A program made the translations under genes and the position numbers. Of a DNA stretch of 64,000 bases, positions 33,829 to 41,915 are shown in pieces. Source of the stretch: an uncultured Acidimicrobiaceae bacterium (lineage in GTDB: Bacteria > Actinomycetota > Acidimicrobiia > Acidimicrobiales > UBA10347). Where the stretch lies: positions 1 to 64,000 of the forward strand of contig CAJJAG010000007.1 in assembly GCA_905182135.1 (NCBI GenBank). The letters run 5' to 3'. Every line of letters starts with the position of its first letter. Positions within the stretch are counted from its first letter, which is position 1. Under the pieces are notes generated by a model, which worked only from the letters and a program-made list of their open reading frames with translations, ran no database searches and was not told the origin of the DNA.

Positions 33829-34086
33829 GGCCTAGCTCAGAGGATTTCTGGCAAAAAGATGTTTGAGTGCGGGGCTGAATGTCAAAGGTCTAAATGAGAA
33901 GCCACTCGTTCCTAAGCCGTTTGCACGGTTCTGGTACGACCATGGCTCTTCGCCTGTAGCCAAGCTAAGGATCACGGAAATGATGTGCAGATCTTGCCAA
34001 CAGATTAGTGATCCGAACACGTTTAACGCTCGACGACCGTCGTCGGCCTGACTCGCTGTTCACCTTTCTTCTTAAGGACCCCCCAA

Positions 34087-34506
34087 ATGTTTGACACGCC
34101 AGATACTTCCTACAGCGATACTGAAATGTGCGACCCCAGCCTGATGTTGACTCGGGAGCCTGTTGCGCTCGTTGTAAGCCCTGAAGCCGCCGAAGTGCTT
34201 TCGGGCCTCTACAGCAGCGAGCGGTCATTCCCTTGCAGCGGGCGAACGTCGTTGTTCTTCGCTCCGCCGGGTGAGCGTCGGGTCCGCCGAGGAAAACGTG
34301 AAGCTACGGCACGCTCTTACTGCAACCAATGCAGCGCAAAAGACATGTGCAAGCTTGCGGGTCGTGCTGGGCGAGAACACGGAATGTGGGGTGGTGAGAA
34401 CGATGAAGAAAGGGCCGCTGCTGGCTACCCTCCGATGTTCCCGCACCGCAAGGCAATCGTTCGAGCGGCCCAAGATGCTCAGCGGCACCCGCCGCTGTCG
34501 GCCTGA
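34087..34506 (+). CDS. WhiB-family iron-sulfur regulator
   Basis: A 139-aa Wbl protein. The four cluster ligands are Cys50, Cys79, Cys82 and Cys88 (C-x28-C-x2-C-x5-C), followed by the turn GMWGG (99-103) and a basic C-terminal end. The loop between the first two cysteines is long and basic (RRVRRGKRE). Wbl proteins bind the primary sigma factor through a [4Fe-4S] cluster and respond to redox or NO. AAGGA precedes the ATG by 9 nt. Confidence 0.92.
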   Translation: MFDTPDTSYSDTEMCDPSLMLTREPVALVVSPEAAEVLSGLYSSERSFPCSGRTSLFFAPPGERRVRRGKREATARSYCNQCSAKDMCKLAGRAGREHGMWGGENDEERAAAGYPPMFPHRKAIVRAAQDAQRHPPLSA

Positions 34507-34516
34507 GCCGGAGCAT

Positions 34517-35665
34517 TTACTCCGCGAGGCGAACCGCTAGTTCGTAGATTTCTGGTTCGCTGAGATTGGCGAAACTCAGTCGCAGCATGCGTTCGTCTGT
34601 TGGAGTGAAGGCAGTGCCTGGGATGACCAGGATGTCTTTCTGATCTAGCAGGTCGGCGACGACGTCTAGCGAACCAACTAGATCATGAGGGTGGCGAACC
34701 CAGCCAAAATACGCCCCACTGCTAAGGAGTTCGTAGCCACCTGGTGATGGGGCCATGACCATTTGAAATTGTTTGTGGCGTTCGCCGATGCGGGCCGCCT
34801 GCTCGGTCCGCCACTCGGTGGCGTGCAGCAGGCCTGCCAAGGCTGCCTCTTGGCCAATTCGCGGCGCGCAGATTGCTACACAATCCACAAGCTTCATCGC
34901 CTCAGCTAACGCGCTAGGGGCACCAACAACGGCGCCAACCCGATAACCAGGGATCGCTAGGTCTTTTGAGAAGCTGTGCAGGGTGATCAGGTGGTCAGTC
35001 CAGTCGCTGCGGTCGTACAGATCATGGGCGGCAGCATCTGTGCTGCGATAGGAACGGTAGGTCTCATCGAGGATCAGCGCTATACCGCGCGCTGCACAGA
35101 GGTCGTAGAACGCTGCGAGGCGTTCGGGCGGCAACGTCACGCCGCTGGGATTGCCAGGCGAGACAAGGACGATGGCGCGTGTCCGGTCGTCTATGAGTGC
35201 TTCAGCGTCGGCGACGGTTGGCATCATGTCTAATGCTGGATGCACGTAGCGACGTTGGATCCCTTCAACCTCGAGCCACATATCATGGTTGAAGTAGTAG
35301 GGGAGCGCGACGATCAGATTGTCACCGGGGTTAGTCATGGCGGACGCAACAACACAAAAAGCTTGGTTGCAGCCGGCAGTGATCAAAACTTGGTTGGTGC
35401 CGACCTGGCCCGGATATAGCTGGGTGAGTTCCTGGGCTAGCGCCTGTCGTAAGGGCTCAAGTCCCTGTTGCGGCACATAGCGAGCGCCATCTTCCTCATA
35501 GGCCACCGCTGCAATCCGGTCGGCCACGACCGGAGCTGGCGGAAAGCTGGGCGCCGCCTGTGACAAATTGAGTAGGGGGCGCGTCGGCTTATGTGCAGCC
35601 AATAAAGCAAAAGCTTCACCAATAGGTGAGTGGATCAGTCCATTGGTTCTGCCACGCAGCTGCAT
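34517..35665 (-). CDS. class I/II PLP aminotransferase
   Basis: A 382-aa fold-type I aminotransferase. Visible are YVPQQGLEPLRQALAQEL, ITAGCNQAFCVVASAM (PLP phosphate region), VSPGNPSGV, LDETYRSYRS and the PLP lysine in SFSKDLAIPGYRVGAVVG, and the C-terminal arginine in MLRLSFANL. Substrate is not identifiable; aspartate/aromatic aminotransferases and MalY-like lyases share these features. It is convergent with the WhiB gene (10-nt gap), and no pathway genes are adjacent. Confidence 0.85.
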   Translation of the reverse strand: MQLRGRTNGLIHSPIGEAFALLAAHKPTRPLLNLSQAAPSFPPAPVVADRIAAVAYEEDGARYVPQQGLEPLRQALAQELTQLYPGQVGTNQVLITAGCNQAFCVVASAMTNPGDNLIVALPYYFNHDMWLEVEGIQRRYVHPALDMMPTVADAEALIDDRTRAIVLVSPGNPSGVTLPPERLAAFYDLCAARGIALILDETYRSYRSTDAAAHDLYDRSDWTDHLITLHSFSKDLAIPGYRVGAVVGAPSALAEAMKLVDCVAICAPRIGQEAALAGLLHATEWRTEQAARIGERHKQFQMVMAPSPGGYELLSSGAYFGWVRHPHDLVGSLDVVADLLDQKDILVIPGTAFTPTDERMLRLSFANLSEPEIYELAVRLAE

Positions 35666-35698
35666 GCGTTGACCCTAGCGAGCTAGTGGTTGGCCGTG

Positions 35699-36511
35699 TC
35701 AGCCTGCAGCGACTTCTTCGCTCTCGGTGAGTTCGGCTCGAATGCCGGCAAGGAGTTCTTCGATCTCGGCTTCGAAGTCGCCATCGATGCCTTCAGCGAA
35801 GTGTTCAGGGAGCTCAAGCTCGCCGTGGTCATATGCAGCGAAGAGTGCTTCTGCGAATGCAAGGTCTTCTCCGTGGCCGCTGAGCTCTATGCGCTCATAG
35901 AAGGTCGCCCACAAGATTTCGGCTGCTTCGAGGGGTTCACCAAAGTTCGGCATGTTGGCGCCGGACCCGCCCAGAGCACGTTCAGTATCGCCATAGGTTT
36001 CGCGACCGGCATCAAGATATCCCTGCGTGCCGTGCACGATCCACGCAACCTGATCTTCGAAATTGCTGAAGGTCTCGATTACTGCACCGTTGTTGAATGC
36101 GGGGCCAACGCCGCCGCCGCCGGCTGCACCATGGCATGAGGCGCAGTTCTCGGCGTAGACCTCGCCGCCTTCGTAGAGCACGCCCTCGGAGCGGGTGGGT
36201 TCCTCGAGCGTGCCGACGTACATGATTAGCCAGACCGGAAGAAATAGCAGCACGGGCATAACCCAGTAAGGGATCTTCTTGCGACTCTCGGCGTTCGCTA
36301 CCCATTCAGACTTGGGTGGTTCAGGCGGAGGTGGCTCACTCGCCGGAATAGGTACGGGGGCTCCTGTCGTTGGGGCGGCAACAGCTGGCGCGTTTGCCGA
36401 CTGGGCCGAGGCCTCAGCGGGAGCGGCTCCGGCTTCGGCAGGAACATCAAGGCCAAGCGCTCGCTTGGCATCTCGGGATCGTTTGAGCAGATGCTCGGGA
36501 ATTTCGGTCAA
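35699..36511 (-). CDS. membrane-anchored monohaem cytochrome c
   Basis: A 270-aa protein. It has an N-terminal TEIPEHLLKR motif, a Pro/Ala-rich linker (21-68), one membrane span (about 81-101) and an external class I cytochrome domain with CASCH (Cys123, Cys126, His127). The axial Met is probably in GANMPNFG. The start is a TTG at 36511 with GGAG 5 nt upstream; the next 10 residues match the subunit IV N-terminus. It is divergent from the b6f-like operon and may carry its electrons to an oxidase. Confidence 0.88.
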   Translation of the reverse strand: MTEIPEHLLKRSRDAKRALGLDVPAEAGAAPAEASAQSANAPAVAAPTTGAPVPIPASEPPPPEPPKSEWVANAESRKKIPYWVMPVLLFLPVWLIMYVGTLEEPTRSEGVLYEGGEVYAENCASCHGAAGGGGVGPAFNNGAVIETFSNFEDQVAWIVHGTQGYLDAGRETYGDTERALGGSGANMPNFGEPLEAAEILWATFYERIELSGHGEDLAFAEALFAAYDHGELELPEHFAEGIDGDFEAEIEELLAGIRAELTESEEVAAG

Positions 36512-36740
36512 CGTGGCTCCAACTGCGTCAAACTGCTGACTTCTGAAACAGAAAACAAGGCGCGATTCCGCGCCGACTTTGACTGTAGACCGACGCGACG
36601 AACAACCAACAACTCTCGGGCCTACAAAGCTAAGAAATCTTGTCGAAATTTCTGCAACAAATGCGGCCAAATACTTGGTGTGTGGGAAGTGTCACTGATA
36701 AACAGTCTGCGTGGACCCGTCCGTGCTGGTCCGCGCTTTG

Positions 36741-36768
36741 TACACTTCGCTTGTGAGAACCTTCACGA
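36741..36768 (+). promoter_or_regulatory. b6f-like operon promoter core with Rex operator
   Basis: TTGTGA (36751-36756), six bases and TCACGA (36763-36768) match the Rex consensus TTGTGA-N6-TCACAA with one mismatch. TACACT (36741-36746) immediately upstream is a -10 candidate, so the operator would cover the transcription start. No good -35 is seen. The operon's first GTG is at 36809. Confidence 0.65.
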
Positions 36769-36808
36769 GCGGCTCCCGCCCCGACAATCGGCTTAGTATC
36801 GAGGAACA

Positions 36809-37420
36809 GTGAAACGGTATATCGACGGTGCAATCACCAAGTTCTGGATGGTACTGATTGGTACAACCGTCGGCCTTTTTGCATTGATTGCCATATGGGT
36901 TGGTTTAACCACTGATGGTCAACAAGCGCCGTACTTGAATGTCGCGTTCGTCATGTCATGGGTCATTTCGATGTTGCTGCTGATCCCTGTCTTTCACTTG
37001 ATGAAGACTCGCCCGGCCGACAAGGTGGCTACCTGGGGCGAATCGATGATCGGCGCTGTCTACGTATTCTTCGTCCTATTCTGGATTTATGGCACCGTGC
37101 CACACCAGTTTCTCACCTTTGCAGAAGCAGAACTGAATTGGCGCTCTGACGCCTTCCTGATCGGGTTCCGTACACCATGGGATTCCAGCCAGGGAATTCT
37201 CGAATGGGCGCTGCCTTTTGATCTCAGCTACGCCACGCTTAAAGACCTCCTTGCTGTTGCCGTCTACGGCGTTGGCCTCGTCGCCAACGTTGCCGTGTTC
37301 GTCATGTGGCAAAAGCGAGGCGACACCATCGCTGCTCCTGAGCTAGAGGAACAGAGCCGCTATGGTCGACCCATTATTAAGGAAGCCGACAAAGCTGCCG
37401 GAATCAAGGTCGGTGTCTAA
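36809..37420 (+). CDS. unknown 4-TM protein, first gene of b6f-like operon
   Basis: A 203-aa membrane protein with hydrophobic spans at about 12-33, 44-64, 77-96 and 145-168 and a charged C-terminal tail. I recognise no named family. A PADKVATWGESMIGAVYVFF region and a PHQFLTF segment with His99 after span 3 are notable. It is the first gene after the Rex-controlled promoter (GTG start with GAGGA), and its stop overlaps the ferredoxin ATG (TAATG), so the two proteins are made together. A membrane anchor or quinone-interacting partner for the ferredoxin is a reasonable guess. Confidence 0.75.
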   Translation: MKRYIDGAITKFWMVLIGTTVGLFALIAIWVGLTTDGQQAPYLNVAFVMSWVISMLLLIPVFHLMKTRPADKVATWGESMIGAVYVFFVLFWIYGTVPHQFLTFAEAELNWRSDAFLIGFRTPWDSSQGILEWALPFDLSYATLKDLLAVAVYGVGLVANVAVFVMWQKRGDTIAAPELEEQSRYGRPIIKEADKAAGIKVGV

Positions 37421-37836
37421 TGGGTGTTCTCGACGCGAATCCACCACTTCCCGAATTCCGCACCGATTATGTTCTGCAAGAAGTCGACGCTGCATGGTTG
37501 TCCCAGGCCGTCAAACCAAAACAGTTCATCCACATTGATCAGAGCGAATGCATCACCTGTGAAGGTTGCGTCGATATTTGTCCGTGGAAGTGCATCCATA
37601 TGGTTACCCCCGACGCCATTGAAGGCGCGATTGGGACCGAACTACCGGGTGAAGACCCCAACGACCACGTGATATTCACCATCGATGACGATGTCTGCAC
37701 CCGCTGTGCTCTTTGCGTCGATCGTTGCCCCACCGGCGTCATTATTTTGGGCAAGCTTGGCGACCCCGCCGCCGCCGGCGACCAGCATCAGCGCACGAGT
37801 ACCCATGGCTATGGCTATGGGATGCGTCTCGCATAG
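37420..37836 (+). CDS. 2[4Fe-4S] ferredoxin in b6f-like operon
   Basis: A 138-aa ferredoxin with two clusters: Cys44, 47, 50, 54 (CITCEGCVDICP) and Cys93, 96, 99, 103 (CTRCALCVDRCP), plus an extra Cys58. About 38 residues separate the two motifs. There is no signal peptide or membrane span, so it is cytoplasmic. A Gly/Tyr/His-rich tail (HGYGYGM) ends it. It is translationally coupled to the 4-TM protein and precedes the cytochrome b gene by 101 nt. It likely feeds or takes electrons at the cytoplasmic side of the complex (inference). Confidence 0.92.
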   Translation: MGVLDANPPLPEFRTDYVLQEVDAAWLSQAVKPKQFIHIDQSECITCEGCVDICPWKCIHMVTPDAIEGAIGTELPGEDPNDHVIFTIDDDVCTRCALCVDRCPTGVIILGKLGDPAAAGDQHQRTSTHGYGYGMRLA

Positions 37837-37844
37837 CTACACCA

Positions 37845-37872
37845 CGCAGATATAAAACGCGCAGATATAAAA
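37845..37872 (+). repeat. tandem 13-bp repeat in the ferredoxin-cytochrome b gap
   Basis: CGCAGATATAAAA occurs at 37845-37857 and 37860-37872 (15-bp period). Each copy contains an A/T-rich TATAAA that resembles a -10 element, in an otherwise GC-rich operon. Confidence 0.7.
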
Positions 37873-37937
37873 TGCATTTCATCACCTTTTCAGATACACC
37901 GCCCCCAGAACCAAAGCACTAACAGGAGACCAAGCGA

Positions 37938-38717
37938 GTGGCACCAAAACCGCCATCTGCAGATCAGGTCAAGCAGGCCGTCAGCGATCTCGCCGATAAG
38001 ACGCAGGGTTCGCAGGCGTGGAATTCAATTTTCCGCCCCGGATCTATCTTTCGCAAGGGTTACACGGACAGTCCGCGTAACCGCAGCTATGTGATCATGA
38101 ACTCGGTGCTATACCACCTGCATCCAGTCAAGGTAAAGCGCCATGCCGTCAAGGTCAGCTACACGCTGTGCCTGGGCGGGTTGAGCTTCTTTTTGTTCAT
38201 CTTGCTTACCGTCACGGGCATCTTCTTGATGTTCTTCTATCGGCCAACTGCCTCGGCGGCCTACGCCGATATGGAAACGTTGCGTTCGGCGGTCACGTTC
38301 GGCCTACTTGTAAGAAATATGCATAGATGGGGCGCCCACCTCATGGTGCTCTCTGTGTTCTTGCATATGGCTCGCGTGTTCTACCACGGTGCATACAAGT
38401 CGCCTCGTGAGTTCAACTGGGTAATCGGCGTGATCTTGCTCACACTGACGCTTCTCTTGTCCTTCACCGGCTACCTCTTGCCGTGGGACCAGCTCGCACT
38501 TTGGGCGGTGACCGTGGGTACCAACATGATGGGCTTCACACCCGTCTTCGGCAATCAGGTCAGATTCGTTCTTCTCGGGGGCGTAGAGATCGGCAGCGAC
38601 ACGTTGTTGCGCTGGTACGTACTGCACGTCCTCCTGCTTCCGTTCGTTACCGTCATCATGATGGCTATTCACTTCTGGCGAGTCCGCAAAGACGGCGGCA
38701 TCTCCGGTCCGCTCTAG
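37938..38717 (+). CDS. cytochrome b6-type subunit
   Basis: A 259-aa four-helix cytochrome b6. Haem ligands are His129/His143 (14 apart) and His230/His245 (15 apart), the spacing of b6 and not of bc1. Cys78 in TLCLGGL aligns with Cys35 of chloroplast b6, which binds haem c_n. MHRWGAH, PREFNWV, SFTGYLLPWDQ and the end RKDGGISGPL all match b6. It oxidises and reduces quinol in the membrane. The GTG start has AGGAG upstream. The split b6/subunit IV form fits the next gene. Confidence 0.95.
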   Translation: MAPKPPSADQVKQAVSDLADKTQGSQAWNSIFRPGSIFRKGYTDSPRNRSYVIMNSVLYHLHPVKVKRHAVKVSYTLCLGGLSFFLFILLTVTGIFLMFFYRPTASAAYADMETLRSAVTFGLLVRNMHRWGAHLMVLSVFLHMARVFYHGAYKSPREFNWVIGVILLTLTLLLSFTGYLLPWDQLALWAVTVGTNMMGFTPVFGNQVRFVLLGGVEIGSDTLLRWYVLHVLLLPFVTVIMMAIHFWRVRKDGGISGPL

Positions 38718-38732
38718 CAGGAAGGTAAACAC

Positions 38733-39506
38733 ATGACTGAAATTCCAGAGCATCTCCTCAAACGAGCCAAAGAAGCCAAGGAACGCGCCGCCGCAGCAAG
38801 TGGCGACGCGGCACCCGCAGCCGCTGTCGAATCGACACCAGAACAGGCTGCTGCGGCATCTAAGATTCCTCAACACCTGCTCGATCGCGCGAAAGCTGCT
38901 CGCAGCCAAGCAGCGGGCACCGCCGTCGAGGCCGCTGTGCCAGTCACCGCTGCTGCCGCAAGTGGTGGCGCTATCGCCACGGCTGCGCCAAACGCACCGA
39001 CGGGTCCTGGCGGGCATACCCAACGTTTGCTGACCGTCGTTAAGTCAGGCTCGATTCAAGACGTAAAGTCGGCGCCGGTCGACAAGGTGCATGTATGGCC
39101 CCACCTGCTTGTGGCCGAATTCGTAGCCGCACTCGCGTGCACTGCCTTCACCCTGATCTTCTCGATCTTCGTGAATGCGCCGCTACTTGAATTGGCTGAT
39201 TTCAACGCAACGCCGAACCCTTCCAAAGCCCCGTGGTACTTCTTGGGCCTTCAGGAACTGCTCACCATGTTCCACCCCATGGTCGCTGGAGTGACCTTGC
39301 CTGGTTTCGCCCTGATCTTGCTTATCTTGGCACCATTCCTCGACAAGAACCCGTCCAATAAACCAGAGAAGCGCAAGTTTGCTATCTCAATCATGACTGT
39401 TCACCTGATGTTCTGGACTGTGCTCGTCATGATTGGCTCATTCTTCCGAGGCCCTGGCTTCAACTTCGTCTTCCCTTGGGAAGCCGGATTGTTCTTCGAG
39501 CTTTAA
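38733..39506 (+). CDS. cytochrome b subunit IV
   Basis: A 257-aa partner of the b6 subunit. The last 140 residues contain three membrane spans and the quinol-site motif KAPWYFLGLQELL (the PEWY position). The first 100 residues are an extra cytoplasmic arm with two copies of a short helix motif, EIPEHLLKRAKEAK (3-16) and KIPQHLLDRAKAAR (44-57), in Ala-rich linkers. The first copy is nearly identical to the N-terminus of the divergently encoded cytochrome c. It is 15 nt after the b6 gene. Confidence 0.92.
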   Translation: MTEIPEHLLKRAKEAKERAAAASGDAAPAAAVESTPEQAAAASKIPQHLLDRAKAARSQAAGTAVEAAVPVTAAAASGGAIATAAPNAPTGPGGHTQRLLTVVKSGSIQDVKSAPVDKVHVWPHLLVAEFVAALACTAFTLIFSIFVNAPLLELADFNATPNPSKAPWYFLGLQELLTMFHPMVAGVTLPGFALILLILAPFLDKNPSNKPEKRKFAISIMTVHLMFWTVLVMIGSFFRGPGFNFVFPWEAGLFFEL

Positions 39507-39588
39507 GCCGAAACCGATCTAGCTAGATCACCCCTCTCGTTCTACCGTCCGTGCCACAGCCCCCCAAAAGAGTTAAGAAAGGCCAGCC

Positions 39589-40479
39589 ATGACTATCGCC
39601 CTGATCGTAATTGCAGCACTTGTTGTGTTTGCTGCGGTCACCGTTGTTGCGACGCTTCGTAGTAGCGACGCAGATTCCGCAACCGGGCGGCTGTCGCGAG
39701 AGACCCTGTCCCGCGACCGCGGCACCGTCACGATCACCGAAACTGCTGTTTCCGTGGATGCTGGCGACAACGAAAGTGTCGCTGTCTCGACCGGTAAAGA
39801 AATCGAACGCTCGGCCGTCCTTGCCCGCCGCGAAGGCCAGGCTCTTGTTCCGGCCTCTGCGTCTGAACTAACCGAATGGGTTGCCCCAGATCCCGAACAG
39901 ACCGGTGTTGCCCGTCGTCAGTTCTTGAACCGTTCCATTATTGGCAGCTTCACTCTTGGTTTGGGTGGTTTCGGCGCCAGCTTGTTGGCTTTCCTCTGGC
40001 CACCGTTTATTACCGGCTTCGGAGCTCCCATCAACATGGGCAAAGTGACCGACATCGTGCAAGGTATTCGCGATAGTGGCGGCTTTTTGTACCGCCCCGA
40101 AGGCCGTGCATGGCTGACCGAATACCCAGTCGGTGCTATTGAACGTGCCCGTAGCGTCTACTCCGCCGCTGAGCTCGCTGGCATGGAAGTAGGCGTTGTT
40201 GCACTGTTTCAAAAGTGCCCGCATCTGGGTTGTCGTGTTCCGAGCTGTGCCACCTCACAGTGGTTCGAGTGTCCGTGCCACGGCTCCAAGTACAATCGCG
40301 TTGGCGAGAAGCGTGGTGGCCCAGCGCCACGCGGTATGGATCGCTTCGCAGTAGAAATAACGGGCGGCGGCGAGTTGATCGTCAAGACTGCCGAAGTCAT
40401 TCAAGGTCCGGCAATCGGCACGAATACAACCGGGCAAGAGGCCGAAGGGCCGAATTGCATCGGCGAAGCCAGTCACTAA
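39589..40479 (+). CDS. Rieske [2Fe-2S] subunit
   Basis: A 296-aa Rieske protein. The cluster ligands are Cys210/His212 (CPHLGC) and Cys228/His231 (CPCHGS), with Cys215/Cys230 as the disulfide pair; Cys220 is extra. There are two membrane segments: an N-terminal span (about 3-22) and another at 115-140 preceded by RRQFLNRS (109-116), a Tat-like motif. The N-terminal span with a charged 90-residue loop before the Tat anchor is unusual for simple Rieske proteins but occurs in actinobacterial QcrA. It passes electrons from quinol to the cytochromes c. Confidence 0.95.
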   Translation: MTIALIVIAALVVFAAVTVVATLRSSDADSATGRLSRETLSRDRGTVTITETAVSVDAGDNESVAVSTGKEIERSAVLARREGQALVPASASELTEWVAPDPEQTGVARRQFLNRSIIGSFTLGLGGFGASLLAFLWPPFITGFGAPINMGKVTDIVQGIRDSGGFLYRPEGRAWLTEYPVGAIERARSVYSAAELAGMEVGVVALFQKCPHLGCRVPSCATSQWFECPCHGSKYNRVGEKRGGPAPRGMDRFAVEITGGGELIVKTAEVIQGPAIGTNTTGQEAEGPNCIGEASH

Positions 40480-40535
40480 CGACGTATCACTAAGTAGCAC
40501 CGCATTGATCGACAGAGAAGTAACGAACGAAACCC

Positions 40536-41915
40536 ATGGATAATCCTGTGATCGCTGCATCGACACAGCGCCAAATCGGCTACGTCATAACAGGCATCGT
40601 CCTGTTGGCAATGGCTGTTTATTGGCTGTTTAACTGGCTCGAAGGTCGTCATGAGACGGGTGCCGAGGTCGAGCTTGCAGCTAACCGAAAAGAAGCTATG
40701 TCCGACGAGGAGATGGAGACGAAGCGTCTCGATCTTTCGCTAACCGGCGGATTGGTTACATTGACCATCATCGCCCTTGCCCTGCCGCTTTACTGGCTGG
40801 GCGAGCCAGGGCGCCAAGAGGGTTTGGTCGATTTTACCGATACCCAATCGGTCGCTCAAGGTGGCGAGTTGTACGAGGCGAACTGCGCCCAATGCCACGG
40901 TTCAGCCAACGGCGACGGCGGTATTGCTGCGGACTTCAGCCTGGTAGACACCAACGGTGTCTTCGTTGAACGCGTCCAATGGACCGCTCCTTCCTTGGGA
41001 GCGGTGCTCGATCGCTTCAGCTATGACGAGCTCAAGTACGTATTGAACTACGGGCGACAAAATTCGCCCATGCCTGCATGGGGCGCCCCTGGTGGTGGCG
41101 CAATGACTGTCCAGCAGATCGACAAGGTCATCGCGTATCTATCGGCCGAACAGAAGTCGCCCGAGGAGATTGCTAAGGGCGTTGACTCTGGGCTTGCTGG
41201 TGCAGCGCTATTTAAGGCCCGCCAAGACAATGCAGCTATTTACAGTGAGCAGTTGCGGTTAACCGCCCAGATTCAAGACCTCGAAGACGACCTGGCTGAG
41301 ATGGACTCCGACTCTGGCGAGGCATCAAACCTGGCGGCTGAGATCATCGTATTGACTGCGGTCAAGAAGGACCTTGCGAACGAATTATCTTCACTGGCAG
41401 ATTCGATCCTGCTGGCATCAGAATCGGATCAACTGCTCGAAGGTGAATTGTTGTTTAACAACCCAGCCGCTGGTGGTGCCTACGGTTGCGCCCGTTGCCA
41501 CAGCGCTGGTTATAGCTACAACGCCAACGACTACCCCGACAACCCGCTCATCGATCCGGTTCTCAATGGCGGCGGTGGCTTTGGACCGAGCCTGCTGGGC
41601 GTGCGAGACCAGTTTGAAACGTCGTTAGAGATGGAAGCGTTCATCTTCAGCGGCAGCGAAAACGGTATTGCGTACGGGGTCTACGGCCAGGGCGATGGCG
41701 GTGGCCAGATGCCGGGCTTTGGTAAGTGCTGGGCCGAGAGCGATGCTGTTGGCGTCGTCCCTCGTATTGAGCTCGACCGGATTACCGGTCACTGCGCAGG
41801 CACCAATGTGATCTCGCTCGAAGCACATGATGGCGAAATCATCGCTCGCGATGGGATTCTGACTCCAGAACAGATCCAGGCCATCGTGGCCTACGAAAGG
41901 TCACTCGACTCATGA
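40536..41915 (+). CDS. membrane dihaem cytochrome c
   Basis: A 459-aa protein with two N-terminal spans (about 15-35 and 68-88) and two cytochrome c modules, CAQCH (117-121) and CARCH (318-322). The modules are separated by a charged helical stretch (232-292) likely to form a coiled coil. Each module has a following Met-rich loop (SPMPAWG, GGQMPGFG) for axial ligation. It is presumably the dihaem electron exit of the complex, like QcrC. Its end overlaps the next gene by 4 nt. Confidence 0.92.
   Translation: MDNPVIAASTQRQIGYVITGIVLLAMAVYWLFNWLEGRHETGAEVELAANRKEAMSDEEMETKRLDLSLTGGLVTLTIIALALPLYWLGEPGRQEGLVDFTDTQSVAQGGELYEANCAQCHGSANGDGGIAADFSLVDTNGVFVERVQWTAPSLGAVLDRFSYDELKYVLNYGRQNSPMPAWGAPGGGAMTVQQIDKVIAYLSAEQKSPEEIAKGVDSGLAGAALFKARQDNAAIYSEQLRLTAQIQDLEDDLAEMDSDSGEASNLAAEIIVLTAVKKDLANELSSLADSILLASESDQLLEGELLFNNPAAGGAYGCARCHSAGYSYNANDYPDNPLIDPVLNGGGGFGPSLLGVRDQFETSLEMEAFIFSGSENGIAYGVYGQGDGGGQMPGFGKCWAESDAVGVVPRIELDRITGHCAGTNVISLEAHDGEIIARDGILTPEQIQAIVAYERSLDS

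Noticed and set aside
33829-34086. Small genes between the phosphatase and WhiB genes
   Set aside because: Open frames here lack ribosome-binding sites and protein-like composition; the 258 nt look like a regulatory gap with divergent promoters.
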